Both the position numbers and the translations under genes were made by a program. Below, one piece after another: positions 15,080 through 24,204 of a DNA stretch of 64,000 nucleotides (its first letter is position 1; the number at the start of each line of letters is the position of its first letter). Location of the stretch: the NCBI RefSeq assembly GCF_020532605.1, contig NZ_JAJATW010000008.1, positions 1 through 64,000 on the forward strand, read 5' to 3'. The notes below the pieces were generated by a model, which was not told the DNA's origin, ran no database searches, and was given only the letters and a program-made list of their open reading frames with translations. Origin of the DNA: Marinomonas algarum. Its GTDB lineage: Bacteria; Pseudomonadota; Gammaproteobacteria; Pseudomonadales; Marinomonadaceae.

Positions 15080-16126
15080 ATGAAGAAAGTACGCTGGGGA
15101 ATTATTGGAACCGGTCAGGTCGCACACCACTTTGCTCGTGATTTTTGTCATGTGAAGGCGGGCGAACTTCGTGCGGTTGCTTCTCGTAGTAAGGCGTCTG
15201 CGGATCGTTTTGCTGAAACCTTTGATATTGAGTTGGCCATGGTCGATTATTTTTCACTGATCAACAGTCGAGAGGTCGATGCCATCTACATTGCCACACC
15301 TCACACGCTGCATTTTGATCTGGTGAAAGCCTGTATTTTAGCGGGTAAAGCGGTATTGTGTGAAAAGCCCTTTACACTGAATGAAACCCAATCTCAAACG
15401 CTGTATGACCTTGCTTTGGAGCGCAATGTGTTTGTGATGGAAGCCATGTGGACGCGTTTTAATCCGGTTTTCGAGCAAGTCATTGATTGGGTTGAAGAAG
15501 GGGAAATTGGCTTGTTACATAGTATTCGCGCCAGTTTTAACACCCTTGCGCCGACTGATCCAAGTCATCGTCTCATGGACAAAAGCAAGGGCGGCGGTGC
15601 CTTGTTGGACATGGGCATTTACCCTATCTTTTTGGCTCAGCACTTTTTTGGTAAGCCTGATTTTGTGCAGAACCAAGCCGTGATCGGAGACACCGACGTC
15701 GATGTGTTTGAGCAAGTTCTTCTTGGTTGGGAAAGTGGCCAGCTTGCTTCATTGGAAGCCTCGATGATTTCTTGTGGTCCAAATCGTGCCATTTTATCGG
15801 GTTCTGAGGGGTATATTGAGATCGAATCTGAATGGTACAAAGCCAAGTCTTGTCGCTTGGTGTCGGCGAATGGAGAAGAGCAACGGATAGCATTGGATTT
15901 TCCAGGAACCGGTTATCAATTTGAAGTAGACGAAGTGAATCGTTGTTTAGACGAAGCGCTTTTACAAAGCCCTAATTACAGTTGGCAAGACAGCTTGGAA
16001 TTGATTGCAACGCTCGATGAAATTCGTCAAGACATTGGTTTGTATTATCCTGGTGAAGAAGAGCCTGACGATGATGACTTAGAGCATCACCACCATGAGC
16101 ATGGTCACCATAAGCATTCTCATTAA
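15080..16126 (+). CDS. Gfo/Idh/MocA-family oxidoreductase with acidic, His-rich tail
   Basis: The protein has 348 residues. The N-terminal Rossmann fold has WGIIGTGQVAHHFA binding NAD(P). LCEKPF near residue 95 holds the conserved Lys-Pro, and a C-terminal alpha/beta domain carries GGGALLDMGIYP. It resembles the dihydrodiol/xylose dehydrogenase-like branch. The substrate is unknown. The last 22 residues are unusual: a run of Glu/Asp (EEEPDDDDLE) and then nine His within fifteen residues, a likely metal-binding extension not needed for the fold. AGGGGAAACCG precedes the ATG. Confidence 0.85.
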   Translation: MKKVRWGIIGTGQVAHHFARDFCHVKAGELRAVASRSKASADRFAETFDIELAMVDYFSLINSREVDAIYIATPHTLHFDLVKACILAGKAVLCEKPFTLNETQSQTLYDLALERNVFVMEAMWTRFNPVFEQVIDWVEEGEIGLLHSIRASFNTLAPTDPSHRLMDKSKGGGALLDMGIYPIFLAQHFFGKPDFVQNQAVIGDTDVDVFEQVLLGWESGQLASLEASMISCGPNRAILSGSEGYIEIESEWYKAKSCRLVSANGEEQRIALDFPGTGYQFEVDEVNRCLDEALLQSPNYSWQDSLELIATLDEIRQDIGLYYPGEEEPDDDDLEHHHHEHGHHKHSH

Positions 16127-16164
16127 TTAATACCTGTTAAGATTAAAATTAATACCTGTTAAGA
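16125..16164. repeat. 18-bp direct repeat after the oxidoreductase gene
   Basis: AATTAATACCTGTTAAGA occurs at 16125-16142 and 16147-16164, a 22-bp period starting at the stop codon. Confidence 0.9.
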
Positions 16165-16190
16165 CTAAGCATGCGTTTCGTCTGTCCACA

Positions 16191-16234
16191 AAAAAGCGCG
16201 CCTAGCCAATGTATTTTGCTAGGCGCGCTTTTTT
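16191..16234. terminator. Bidirectional intrinsic terminator between the oxidoreductase and suhB-like genes
   Basis: GCGCGCCTAGC (16196-16206) pairs perfectly with GCTAGGCGCGC (16218-16228). Six T follow on the plus strand and an A-run precedes, so the hairpin can stop transcription from both converging genes. Confidence 0.93.
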
Positions 16235-16240
16235 AAAGGG

Positions 16241-16295
16241 CTACTTTGTTTTAGATAGCGGCTTTGTTTTAGACAGCCGTTTTGTTAGGACAGCG
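16241..16295. repeat. Three tandem units of 16-21 bp
   Basis: TTTGTTTTAGATAGC, TTTGTTTTAGACAGC and a shorter TTTTGTTAGGACAGC follow each other at a period of about 19 bp, between the terminator and the end of the suhB-like gene. Confidence 0.8.
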
Positions 16296-16309
16296 TGTCC
16301 TGTGACAAT

Positions 16310-17098
16310 TTAGCCTAAGTGTTTCTTCAGTGTTGGCAGCAACACTTTAAACAAACGTGGGGAAGCACAAAGCACATCGCCTTTTTCTAAGCTTGGTGAA
16401 CCATCAAAGCCAGCGAACAGACAACCTGCCTCTTTCGCGATAAACAAAGGCGCTTGAATTTCCCACTCTTGCAGTTTAATGCCCCATGCCGCATCAAGGC
16501 GACCTGCTGCGACGTTGGCTAACATCAAGGCTGGAGAATCTTGCATTACTGCGCGTGCGCCTTTTTCAGCAATGTCGGTCAGTACTGCAAATTGGCCAGC
16601 AAGGTAAGGCGATAGACGATCGGTAGCAGGGAATTGCGCAGCGACAGTCACGTTTTCAAGTGAGCGAGCATTTGTACTGCGGATACGAGAGTTATTTAAG
16701 TAAGCACCACGACCTTTACTGGCGTAAAACTCGTCTTTGGTGTGGGGGTTAAGCACAAGTGCGTGCTCCACTTTACCGGCAACCAAGTAGCTCATAGTAA
16801 TGACATTACCGGTTAGACCGCGAGAGAAAAGGTGTTGACCTTGAATCGCGTCTACAATCCATTCACCTTCTGAACCGTTTTGTACTGTGCCCTGTAGGCG
16901 GGTGGTGATGGTGTCCGCTGGATAGGCTTTTTCTAGATGGTAAACGATGCTGCGTTCTGCACCTGAACAAACGGTTTGATAAATTTGCTCGGCTGTTTGG
17001 CCTTGTTCTTTATCAAAAAGCAGTTTTTCTTGAGAATGGATGATGTATTCCGCAGCTGAACGCGCTGCTTTTAGTGCGACATTGATTCTAGGTTGCAT
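16310..17098 (-). CDS. suhB: SuhB-like protein with degenerate inositol-monophosphatase active site
   Basis: The 262 residues align along their whole length with SuhB (HP/QP N-terminus, VAAGR, KEAGC, NPR-like ending). The metal-binding motifs are altered. The E-E-x-G motif is RLQG (67-70), the DPLDGT motif is DAIQGQ (83-88), and the WD motif near the C-terminus is WE (212-213). Of the ligands, only the first Asp of the second motif remains. Phosphatase activity is therefore unlikely. In E. coli, SuhB also acts with the Nus factors in rRNA antitermination without needing catalysis, so this protein may keep only that role. It lies divergent from trmJ, a pairing common in gammaproteobacteria. 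Confidence 0.85.
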   Translation of the reverse strand: MQPRINVALKAARSAAEYIIHSQEKLLFDKEQGQTAEQIYQTVCSGAERSIVYHLEKAYPADTITTRLQGTVQNGSEGEWIVDAIQGQHLFSRGLTGNVITMSYLVAGKVEHALVLNPHTKDEFYASKGRGAYLNNSRIRSTNARSLENVTVAAQFPATDRLSPYLAGQFAVLTDIAEKGARAVMQDSPALMLANVAAGRLDAAWGIKLQEWEIQAPLFIAKEAGCLFAGFDGSPSLEKGDVLCASPRLFKVLLPTLKKHLG

Positions 17099-17361
17099 AA
17101 TGTACCGTCAGTTGTTCTGTCATTAAAATGCACTTAGCGCCCACAAAAAGAGGGCGTAAAGTTGCCAAATAAAGTGTTAAAGAGCGAGTGCCCCGTTTGC
17201 ATAGCAAACCGAGCACAGAAATTAAGAGCGCGAATTCTAGCCTAATGTCATAGCGAATGCCAGAGAAGTTTTGGTGAAAAACTGATCAGTTAACGGCTTT
17301 GTGAAAAATATCTGTTAAGATGGGCGCGTTTATTTGATCGCTCCAATGGGTACTTTTTAAA

Positions 17362-18081
17362 ATGCAGAATAAAGTCAGAATTGTCCTTGTTAACACCTCC
17401 CACCCCGGCAATATTGGTGGCGCTGCACGCGCCATGAAAAACATGGGATTAGCCGATTTGTATTTGGTGGCGCCGAAACATTACCCCAGTGAAGAAGCGG
17501 TCAGCCGTGCCTCCGGTGCGACGGATATTTTAGACAATGCCGTGGTGGTGGAAACATTGGAAGAGGCCCTTGCGGACTGTCAGCTGGTGATTGGCACCAG
17601 TGCGCGCGAGCGTAATATTCCTTGGCCCCTTGTGGACCCAAGACAGGCGGCGGATCTGGTGTTTGAAGAAGACTTGGTGACGGCCTTTGTGTTTGGCCGT
17701 GAAGACAGAGGGCTGACCAATGAAGAGTTACAACGTTGCAATTACCATGTGCATATTCCCTCGGTTGAGACCTTCAGTTCTCTTAATTTAGGGGCGGCCG
17801 TACAGGTCATTGCCTACGAATTAAGAATGAAGTCGTTATTGATGAAAGACAGCCCCGTGGTCGCCAGTAAGTGGGATGTGCCGGCGGCCAACGTTGAGCA
17901 AATTGATTATTTACTTGAGCACCTAGAAAAAGTGTTGGTACAAACCGAGTTTTTAGACCCCGACACGCCAATGCAGGTGATGACACGCTTTCGTCGCTTG
18001 TTTCAACGCTCGCGTTTAGATCAGCAAGAGCTAGGCATGTTGCGTGGTATGTTGACGTCAATGGAAAAAAAGATGAAATAA
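17362..18081 (+). CDS. trmJ: tRNA (cytidine/uridine-2'-O-)-methyltransferase
   Basis: This 239-residue SPOUT-class enzyme 2'-O-methylates position 32 of certain tRNAs. VLVNTSHPGNIGGAARAMKNMG at the N-terminus and VFGREDRGLTNEEL plus SLNLGAAVQV form the SPOUT motifs 1-3 with the SAM-binding knot. The C-terminal 80 residues are the TrmJ-specific helical extension. It is divergent from the suhB-like gene. The iscR gene that often follows is absent, and a terminator closes the transcript. Confidence 0.93.
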   Translation: MQNKVRIVLVNTSHPGNIGGAARAMKNMGLADLYLVAPKHYPSEEAVSRASGATDILDNAVVVETLEEALADCQLVIGTSARERNIPWPLVDPRQAADLVFEEDLVTAFVFGREDRGLTNEELQRCNYHVHIPSVETFSSLNLGAAVQVIAYELRMKSLLMKDSPVVASKWDVPAANVEQIDYLLEHLEKVLVQTEFLDPDTPMQVMTRFRRLFQRSRLDQQELGMLRGMLTSMEKKMK

Positions 18082-18104
18082 TTTGACGTGTAAAAGACAT
18101 CAAT

Positions 18105-18142
18105 AAAAAGGCGCTGAATACCTATGTATTCAGTGCCTTTTT
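18105..18142. terminator. Bidirectional terminator between trmJ and gnd
   Basis: GGCGCTGAATAC pairs with GTATTCAGTGCC (one G-T pair) around a CTAT loop, flanked by five A on the left and five T on the right, so it can act for both convergent genes. Confidence 0.92.
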
Positions 18143-18174
18143 AGTATGGCGAATTAATTAAGTACGATAGGTTA

Positions 18175-19698
18175 CTAGGCTTTACGCTCTGGTCGGCCTT
18201 CTTCCTGCCAGAAAGTGTGAAACTTCTGCCCAGGTTCTGCATCAACACGTTCATAGGTGTGCGCACCAAAGTAATCACGTTGCGCTTGTAGCAGATTGGC
18301 AGGCAAAACCTCTGAGCGGTAACCGTCGAAGTAAGCCAAGGCGGAAAAGAAAGAAGGCGTCGGAATACCAGACTGGGCAGCCAGCACAACCGCTTTGCGT
18401 AAACCGGCTTGTTTTGTGTCCATAGCGTCAGCAAAGTAGTCATTTAATAGCAGATTTTCAAGCTCGTGATTTTCATCAAAGGCATCGGCGATTTTCTGTA
18501 AGAAAGAGGCGCGAATGATGCAGCCGCCACGCCAAATCTTGGCGATGGTGCTGAAATCCAATACCCAGTCGTACTCTGCTTGTGCTGCACGCAATAATTG
18601 AAAGCCCTGTGCGTAAGCGCAAATTTTAGCGCAATACAGCGCTTCTTCAATGGCCTTTTCGACGTCTGCGGCTTCAATGTCACCGCTTTCGACATCAGCG
18701 GTTAACTTCCCGGCGGCCATTTCTCGTTCATGAGTCAGGGTACTTAAGGCGCGAGCGTAAACAGACTCGCTGATGATGCCAGCCGGTACGCCCATTTGCG
18801 TGGCACTGATGGAGGTCCAGCGACCTGTGCCTTTTTGACCGGCGCTGTCGAGGATCATGTCCACAAGTGGCGCGCCGGTTGTTTGATCGTATTGCTGAAG
18901 AATGTCTGCGGTGATTTCAACGAGGTAACTGTTAAGAATGCCTTGATTCCATTTCGCGAACAGCTTGCCGATTTCTTCTGGTTCATAGCCTAATAAAGCA
19001 CGAAGCAGGTGGTAGGCTTCACAGATAAGCTGCATGTCAGCGTATTCAATGCCGTTGTGCACCATTTTAACATAGTGACCGGCGCCGTTTGGTCCAAGGT
19101 AGGCCGTACAAGGCTCGCCTTCGGTGACGGGTTTGCCCGGTACATTGCTGACAATAGGCTGCCCATCTTGACCGATTTTGGCGGCCACCGCTTCCCACAT
19201 GGGTTGCAAATACTTCCACGAGTCTGCGTCACCACCGGGCATCAGAGAAGGGCCAAAGCGTGCACCGACTTCACCACCGGATACGGCGGTGCCAAAGAAT
19301 TTGAAGTGTTCTTTGTATTCGGCTTCACGGCGAATGGTGTCTGTCCACTGGCTATTACCACAATCCACCACAATGTCGTCCGATTCCAAACCGGCGGCGA
19401 TTAGATTGCGGCATACGATATCGACCGGCTTGCCAGCAGGCACCAACACAACAATCACCCGAGGCTTGACTAGGCTGGCTAACATAGACGTTAAATCGTG
19501 ACAGCCAATAATACGAGGGGCGGCTGTGGTGTCGAGACGTTCAGCGGCTTCAGTCTGCAATACGTCTTGTATTTTATGTGGGTCTAGATCAAAACCGGCA
19601 ACTCGGTAGCCGTGGTCAGCCAAGTTTAAGGCAAGGTTTTTACCCATGACGCCTAAGCCAACAAATCCAATATTGCAATTCTGATTCGCGTTTAACAT
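18175..19698 (-). CDS. gnd: 6-phosphogluconate dehydrogenase, decarboxylating
   Basis: The 507 residues oxidise and decarboxylate 6-phosphogluconate to ribulose-5-phosphate in the pentose-phosphate pathway. The N-terminal IGFVGLGVMGKNLALNLADHG is the dinucleotide-binding fold. VDCGNSQWTDT, VSGGEVGARFGPSLMPGG and GHYVKMVHNGIEYADMQ hold the substrate- and catalytic-site residues (Lys and Asn of KMVHNGIEY). KGTGRWT and the C-terminal HTFW are also conserved. It is slightly longer than the about 468 residues of the E. coli enzyme. It is monocistronic. Confidence 0.95.
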   Translation of the reverse strand: MLNANQNCNIGFVGLGVMGKNLALNLADHGYRVAGFDLDPHKIQDVLQTEAAERLDTTAAPRIIGCHDLTSMLASLVKPRVIVVLVPAGKPVDIVCRNLIAAGLESDDIVVDCGNSQWTDTIRREAEYKEHFKFFGTAVSGGEVGARFGPSLMPGGDADSWKYLQPMWEAVAAKIGQDGQPIVSNVPGKPVTEGEPCTAYLGPNGAGHYVKMVHNGIEYADMQLICEAYHLLRALLGYEPEEIGKLFAKWNQGILNSYLVEITADILQQYDQTTGAPLVDMILDSAGQKGTGRWTSISATQMGVPAGIISESVYARALSTLTHEREMAAGKLTADVESGDIEAADVEKAIEEALYCAKICAYAQGFQLLRAAQAEYDWVLDFSTIAKIWRGGCIIRASFLQKIADAFDENHELENLLLNDYFADAMDTKQAGLRKAVVLAAQSGIPTPSFFSALAYFDGYRSEVLPANLLQAQRDYFGAHTYERVDAEPGQKFHTFWQEEGRPERKA

Positions 19699-20203
19699 AA
19701 AAATTGATCAACCTTCTTGAACGGTAGGGGAATTCAAGAAAGAATCTTACCATGAAGCCCTTCTATACTGAGCATAGTAGAAGGCAGAAAAAATCAAAAA
19801 GATGTGTTTTTTTGCGTTTTTTGGGTGAAAAGGTCAACACAAAAGGGGGGTTTTTAGGGAAATAGCTTTTTATAAAAGCGCACAAGTAAGATTTAAATGA
19901 AAGGTAATAAGTTTCCTATTTAGTAGAAAGGCTACCAAAAAGAAAGAAAACTACATCAACGCCCGTGAGAGTGTGAATTATATTGGCAAGAAAACGATAT
20001 TTTCTTGCGTTTTTATAGAAAAATATTGATATTTCAACGAGTTAGATCGTATTGGATAGTTTCATTTAAGTAATAAAATAACATCTTGTTATAACAATAT
20101 TTTTTCTTAGATTGTTTTGTTACTATTATTTATACATTAAAAAACTATTCGCACAATAATAAAAATGACCAGTCAATCTTTACAGTTCAGAGGATCAAGT
20201 AAC
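19699..20203. other. 505-bp AT-rich spacer with divergent control regions of gnd and pckA
   Basis: No gene is recognised. The stretch is very AT-rich toward pckA. It contains an inverted repeat CCTTCTA/TAGAAGG near 19762-19785 on the gnd side and a terminator-like hairpin at 19986-20015 on the pckA side, which suggests a long transcribed leader. I could not fix the pckA promoter. Confidence 0.5.
19986..20015 (+). terminator. Terminator-like hairpin in the pckA leader
   Basis: GCAAGAAAA (19986-19994) pairs perfectly with TTTTCTTGC (20000-20008) around CGATA, followed by GTTTTTA. It points toward pckA, 190 bp upstream of its start, where it could end a short leader RNA or act as an attenuator. 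It is AT-rich and thus weak. Confidence 0.45.
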
Positions 20204-21760
20204 ATGAACTCCGCATCAGATGTAACTCGCATTCACAGAAATTTGACAACACCATTGTTAGTGGAAAAAGCGCTACAAAATAACGAAGGTGTTTTGGCCG
20301 ACAACGGCGCACTGGTTGTTGAAACAGGTGCTCGTTCCGGTCGCTCTCCAATGGACCGTTTCATTGTCGAAGAAGCGTCCAGCAAAGACAGCATCCATTG
20401 GGGCCCTGTCAACCGTGCTTTCCCTGAAGAAAAATTTGCGCCTATTTGGGATCGTGTTGAAGCGTACCTAGATGCAAAAGAGTCTTTTGTTTCAGATATT
20501 CATGTCGGTGCGGGAGATGAGTATTATTTGCCAGTGGTGATGCGTACTGAAACCGCTTGGCATCATGTGTTTGGTCGTAACCTGTTTATTCGTCCAGAAA
20601 CTTACAATCCAGCTGACAAAGGCGAGTGGCAAATTATTAACGCGCCTTACTTTGTTTGTGAGCCGGAGCGTGACGGTACTAACTCTGACGGTTGTGTCAT
20701 CATTAACTTTGCTGAGCGTAAAGTGTTGATTGCGGGCATGCGTTACGCGGGTGAAATGAAAAAAGCTATGTTCTCTGTGCAAAACTACCTATTGCCAGAG
20801 CGCGATGTATTGCCAATGCACTGTGCGGCAAATGTGGGTTCTGACGAAGACGTTACCTTGTTCTTCGGTTTGTCTGGAACCGGGAAAACCACCTTGTCTG
20901 CCGACCCAGAGCGTTTCCTAATCGGTGATGACGAGCACGGTTGGGGCAAAGGCACCGTGTTCAACATTGAAGGCGGTTGCTACGCGAAGACCATCGATTT
21001 ATCACAAAAAAATGAGCCAATCATTTGGGATGCGATCAAGTTCGGTACGATTGTTGAAAACGTTGTACTAGACCCAGAAACACGTGTTGCGGATTACTCT
21101 GATACGTCTTTAAGCCAAAACGGCCGTGCTGGCTACCCTCGTGAGCACATTGAAAAACGTGCAGCAGGCAACCGTGCGGGTGAGCCTAATGCGATCATCT
21201 TTTTGACGTGTGATTTGACGGGTGTTCTTCCTCCTGTTTCGATCTTGTCAAAAGAAGCGGCGGCGTACCACTTCTTGAGCGGTTACACTGCATTAGTCGG
21301 CTCTACTGAAGTAGGTGCAGGGACAGGCATCAAATCGACCTTCTCTACTTGCTTTGGTGCACCTTTCTTCCCACGCTCAGCGGATGTTTACGCAAATCTT
21401 TTGATCAAGCGTATCGAAGAGTTTGGCAGCAAAGTGTACTTGGTGAACACGGGTTGGACCGGCGGTGCTCACGGTAAAGGCGGTAAGCGTTTCAGTATTC
21501 CGACGACTCGTGCGGTGATTTCTGCGATTCAATCTGGCGTGTTAGCAGACGCTGAGACAGAGCATCTAGACGATGTGAATCTTGATGTACCAACACAAGT
21601 GCCTGGCGTTGACAGCATCTTGTTGAATCCTCGTAAAACATGGTCTGATCAAGCTGCTTATGCAGAGCAAGCGAAAAACTTGATTGGTCAGTTTGTTGAG
21701 AATTTCAAAAAATTCGACACCGTTGATGACACCATCATCAAAGCTGGCCCTTCGCTTTAA
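20204..21760 (+). CDS. pckA: Phosphoenolpyruvate carboxykinase (ATP)
   Basis: The 518 residues convert oxaloacetate and ATP to phosphoenolpyruvate and carbon dioxide, the first step of gluconeogenesis. [30 protein letters not shown] (the kinase-type P-loop), LIGDDEHGW and the C-terminal [10 protein letters not shown] are family signatures. The ATG at 20204 is chosen because AGAGGA lies eight bases upstream and it matches usual N-termini. An in-frame ATG at 20165 lacks such a site. It is single-gene and terminated at 21834-21859. Confidence 0.95.
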   Translation: MNSASDVTRIHRNLTTPLLVEKALQNNEGVLADNGALVVETGARSGRSPMDRFIVEEASSKDSIHWGPVNRAFPEEKFAPIWDRVEAYLDAKESFVSDIHVGAGDEYYLPVVMRTETAWHHVFGRNLFIRPETYNPADKGEWQIINAPYFVCEPERDGTNSDGCVIINFAERKVLIAGMRYAGEMKKAMFSVQNYLLPERDVLPMHCAANVGSDEDVTLFFGLSGTGKTTLSADPERFLIGDDEHGWGKGTVFNIEGGCYAKTIDLSQKNEPIIWDAIKFGTIVENVVLDPETRVADYSDTSLSQNGRAGYPREHIEKRAAGNRAGEPNAIIFLTCDLTGVLPPVSILSKEAAAYHFLSGYTALVGSTEVGAGTGIKSTFSTCFGAPFFPRSADVYANLLIKRIEEFGSKVYLVNTGWTGGAHGKGGKRFSIPTTRAVISAIQSGVLADAETEHLDDVNLDVPTQVPGVDSILLNPRKTWSDQAAYAEQAKNLIGQFVENFKKFDTVDDTIIKAGPSL

Positions 21761-21833
21761 TATCTTCGCCTAAATAGGGTTATCATACTTTGGTAACCTA
21801 GGTCGCTAAGGTATAAGTGAAAGTGTTAGAAAG

Positions 21834-21860
21834 AACCGTGCAATTAGCGCGGTTTTTTTG
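21834..21860 (+). terminator. Intrinsic terminator of pckA
   Basis: AACCGTGC and GCGCGGTT pair (one G-T) around AATTA and are followed by a run of seven T. Confidence 0.9.
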
Positions 21861-21916
21861 TGTCTGTGCATAGTATAAATGTTACTTTATCCGGTAAATC
21901 ATGTACTCTTTCTTGT

Positions 21917-22687
21917 ATGTTTATTGATAGCCACTGCCATCTAGACTTTAGTGTATTTGATGATCATCGCGACCGCTTGATGGCACGTTGTTTAGAACAA
22001 AATATTTCCGGCTTTTTGGTGCCTGCAACCCGTTATTCAACCTGGTCAAATCTCGCTTTGTTGGCAAAGAACTACCCTTATTGGCGTGTCGCTTATGGCT
22101 TGCACCCTTATTTTTTAGCGTCAGAGAGTCTGGACGCCATTGACTTGATTGGGGAGCACTGCGAGCAAGCGAGCGCCGTTGCGGTAGGGGAAATAGGGTT
22201 AGATTATTGGCCCGGTGCCGTGGATAAGTCGATTCAACTGGATTTTTTTCGACGGCAGCTGAGCATGGCAAAAGTGTTGTCATTGCCAGTGATTCTCCAT
22301 GCTAGGAAGAGTTACGATGAGGTGTTGGCGTGCCTAAGAGCGCTTAACTTTCAGCAGGGTGGGGTGGTGCACGCTTTTAACGGCAGTTTGGTGCAGGCAG
22401 AACGGTTTATTGCATTGGGCTTTGTGCTGGGAATAGGCGGTACTGTTACCTATCCGAGGGCGAAAAAAGCACATCGAGTCTTAGCTGGGTTGGACAAACA
22501 GGCTTTTGTACTGGAAACAGACGCGCCCGATATGCCACTCATGGGGTATCAAGGGCAACTAAACACTCCGCTTTCTATTCCCTTAATTGCACACGCTGTA
22601 AGTGCTATAAGAGAAGAGAGCGTCGAGCAGATTGCCACTCAAACATACAACAATTTATTACGCGTTTTCCCGACTTGGCATTCTTAA
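21917..22687 (+). CDS. TatD-family metal-dependent hydrolase (DNase)
   Basis: The 256 residues form a TIM-barrel amidohydrolase fold. FIDSHCHLDF holds the first metal-binding HxH, VGEIGLDYW the catalytic Glu, HARKS and VVHAFNGS further His ligands, and ETDAPDMP the final Asp. Relatives are Mg-dependent nucleases of the TatD/YjjV group. The branch (TatD, YcfH or YjjV) is uncertain. YjjV-like text such as PRAKKAHRV suggests YjjV. The start at 21917 fits the family N-terminus although no clear ribosome-binding site is seen. An upstream GTG at 21860 would overlap the pckA terminator. Confidence 0.85.
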   Translation: MFIDSHCHLDFSVFDDHRDRLMARCLEQNISGFLVPATRYSTWSNLALLAKNYPYWRVAYGLHPYFLASESLDAIDLIGEHCEQASAVAVGEIGLDYWPGAVDKSIQLDFFRRQLSMAKVLSLPVILHARKSYDEVLACLRALNFQQGGVVHAFNGSLVQAERFIALGFVLGIGGTVTYPRAKKAHRVLAGLDKQAFVLETDAPDMPLMGYQGQLNTPLSIPLIAHAVSAIREESVEQIATQTYNNLLRVFPTWHS

Positions 22688-22737
22688 GCCATGCACATAA
22701 CGGGACGTGCTAAGTGGAATAAAGGATAGCCTTGATT

Positions 22738-23610
22738 ATGACACAAGATATTAACGCGCCTATTCGCGTGCTACTTTTGGGAAGTGGTACAGAAGTCGGG
22801 TCATCTTTATTAAGCTTGTCGAAAGACAAAAAAGAATTTGAATGGTTGTGCCCAGAAGAGTCTGTACTACTTGATCCAAGTCGACGAGCAGAGTTAGACG
22901 CCATGGCGTTTGATGTGGTGATCGACGCCTTAAGTTTGCGTCACGCTTTGCAAAGTGATTACCGAAAACTGTTAAGCACGTTAAGTTATTTGAGTGAGCA
23001 AGCCAAAGCACCGCTGATCATGTTAAGCAGCGCCCGTGTTTTTGCCGGTGATAAAGGGGCGCCTTATGCTGAAACGGATGTGCCAAACAGTACAGAGCCC
23101 TATGCACAGGCGTTAATTGACGGCGAAACCGTTGTGTTGAAACACCCGAATAATATTGTATTGCGTACAGGCTGGTTGTTCAGTGGGAAAGGCGATGATT
23201 TCGTTTGCCGCACACTTGGGCTGATTCAAGATGGTGTTAACCTTGCTTATAAAGATGACTTGATTGGCAGTCCTACCCCCGTCTCGGATTTGGTGCGAGT
23301 TATTTTGTCTATGGTGAACCAAGGACATTATGGCTCAAAGAATGCCGGCGTTTACCATTATTGTTGTGCAGAAGAGATAAGTTGGCTGCACCTTGTTGAA
23401 GCCATTCTGGCTACTTCCAATCAGTTTGATCCCAAAGCACAGGTGGAAGTTGAGGTGATCAGTGATGTTTCTCCAGAAGAGCAAAGTACTCAGGTGATGC
23501 AGAGGCAGTCGTTGTCTTGCCGAAAAGTGTTTAACCATTTTGGTATCAAGCAAAGACCATGGCGCTCTAAACTCAGGAATCTGGTGAAAGAGTTGTATAA
23601 AGCCAGTTAA
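22738..23610 (+). CDS. RmlD-like sugar-nucleotide reductase homologue with altered active site
   Basis: The 290 residues have the layout of extended short-chain dehydrogenases of the RmlD (dTDP-4-dehydrorhamnose reductase) type: LLLGSGTEVGSSL as the nucleotide-binding loop, SSARVFAGDKGAPYAETD, LRTGWLFS and GVYHYCCAEEISW. The catalytic Tyr-x3-Lys pair is not intact. The position reads YAQAL, with Leu instead of Lys. No other rhamnose genes are nearby. It may be a non-catalytic binding protein or use another residue. AAAGGA lies 11 bases before the ATG. Confidence 0.75.
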   Translation: MTQDINAPIRVLLLGSGTEVGSSLLSLSKDKKEFEWLCPEESVLLDPSRRAELDAMAFDVVIDALSLRHALQSDYRKLLSTLSYLSEQAKAPLIMLSSARVFAGDKGAPYAETDVPNSTEPYAQALIDGETVVLKHPNNIVLRTGWLFSGKGDDFVCRTLGLIQDGVNLAYKDDLIGSPTPVSDLVRVILSMVNQGHYGSKNAGVYHYCCAEEISWLHLVEAILATSNQFDPKAQVEVEVISDVSPEEQSTQVMQRQSLSCRKVFNHFGIKQRPWRSKLRNLVKELYKAS

Positions 23611-23691
23611 TCATTAGAAATACGGGCGGGTAAACGAACAGTAATAGTATATGGATATGTTTAAGAGTGAGGGTAAAACGAGGGCGTTAAT

Positions 23692-24108
23692 GTGAACAAG
23701 ATAAATCATAAAGCGGTACTGCTGGTGTTTGTTCTGCAGTTGATCATTGGGGCTGTCTGGTATATTTCCCTTCCGGCTTCGTTGTCGCCAACATCATCAT
23801 TGGGCGACGGTTTAAATCCACCTTCTTTTATCGTGGCTGGCTTGTTTGCAGGCTCTGCGTTGGCTTATGTATTTTTTATTGCTTGGTTGCTGGCAAGAAT
23901 GAGAGGAGGGTCGTCTTTAGGGGGCTTTTTTCTGGTAATTGGTGTGTGGCTGTTCGTGGTGTTGCCTAATTACATATTTATTGGGGTACATTTGAATATT
24001 AGCGAGTCCGATACCTTGTATCTTGTGTCTTATGGTGGCATCAGTACGCTTGTTACGGCGATTATTTTGCCGATCTGGCCTTCTTCAAGACTGATTTTCA
24101 AAACCTGA
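23692..24108 (+). CDS. Small membrane protein, DUF1761-like
   Basis: The 138 residues have four hydrophobic segments (about 8-28, 46-68, 77-99, 110-130). The first ends in GAVWYISL, which resembles the DUF1761 family. The function is unknown. GTG at 23692 is the start, with GAGGG seven bases upstream. It is probably separate from the preceding gene (81-bp gap). Confidence 0.6.
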   Translation: MNKINHKAVLLVFVLQLIIGAVWYISLPASLSPTSSLGDGLNPPSFIVAGLFAGSALAYVFFIAWLLARMRGGSSLGGFFLVIGVWLFVVLPNYIFIGVHLNISESDTLYLVSYGGISTLVTAIILPIWPSSRLIFKT

Positions 24109-24129
24109 TCATAGATCTTTATCAAGTGT

Positions 24130-24167
24130 CTTCCCAGCTTATCCGTTTAAGCCGATAAGCTGGGAAG
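24130..24167. other. Perfect 14-bp inverted repeat between convergent genes
   Basis: CTTCCCAGCTTATC pairs with GATAAGCTGGGAAG around a 10-base loop. It separates the DUF1761-like gene and fabY, which converge. No T-run follows on either strand, so it may act as an RNA-stabilising hairpin rather than an intrinsic terminator. Confidence 0.75.
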
Positions 24168-24204
24168 AGTGACCGTAAAAAATAGCCTGACAGTCAAGGC
24201 GATG

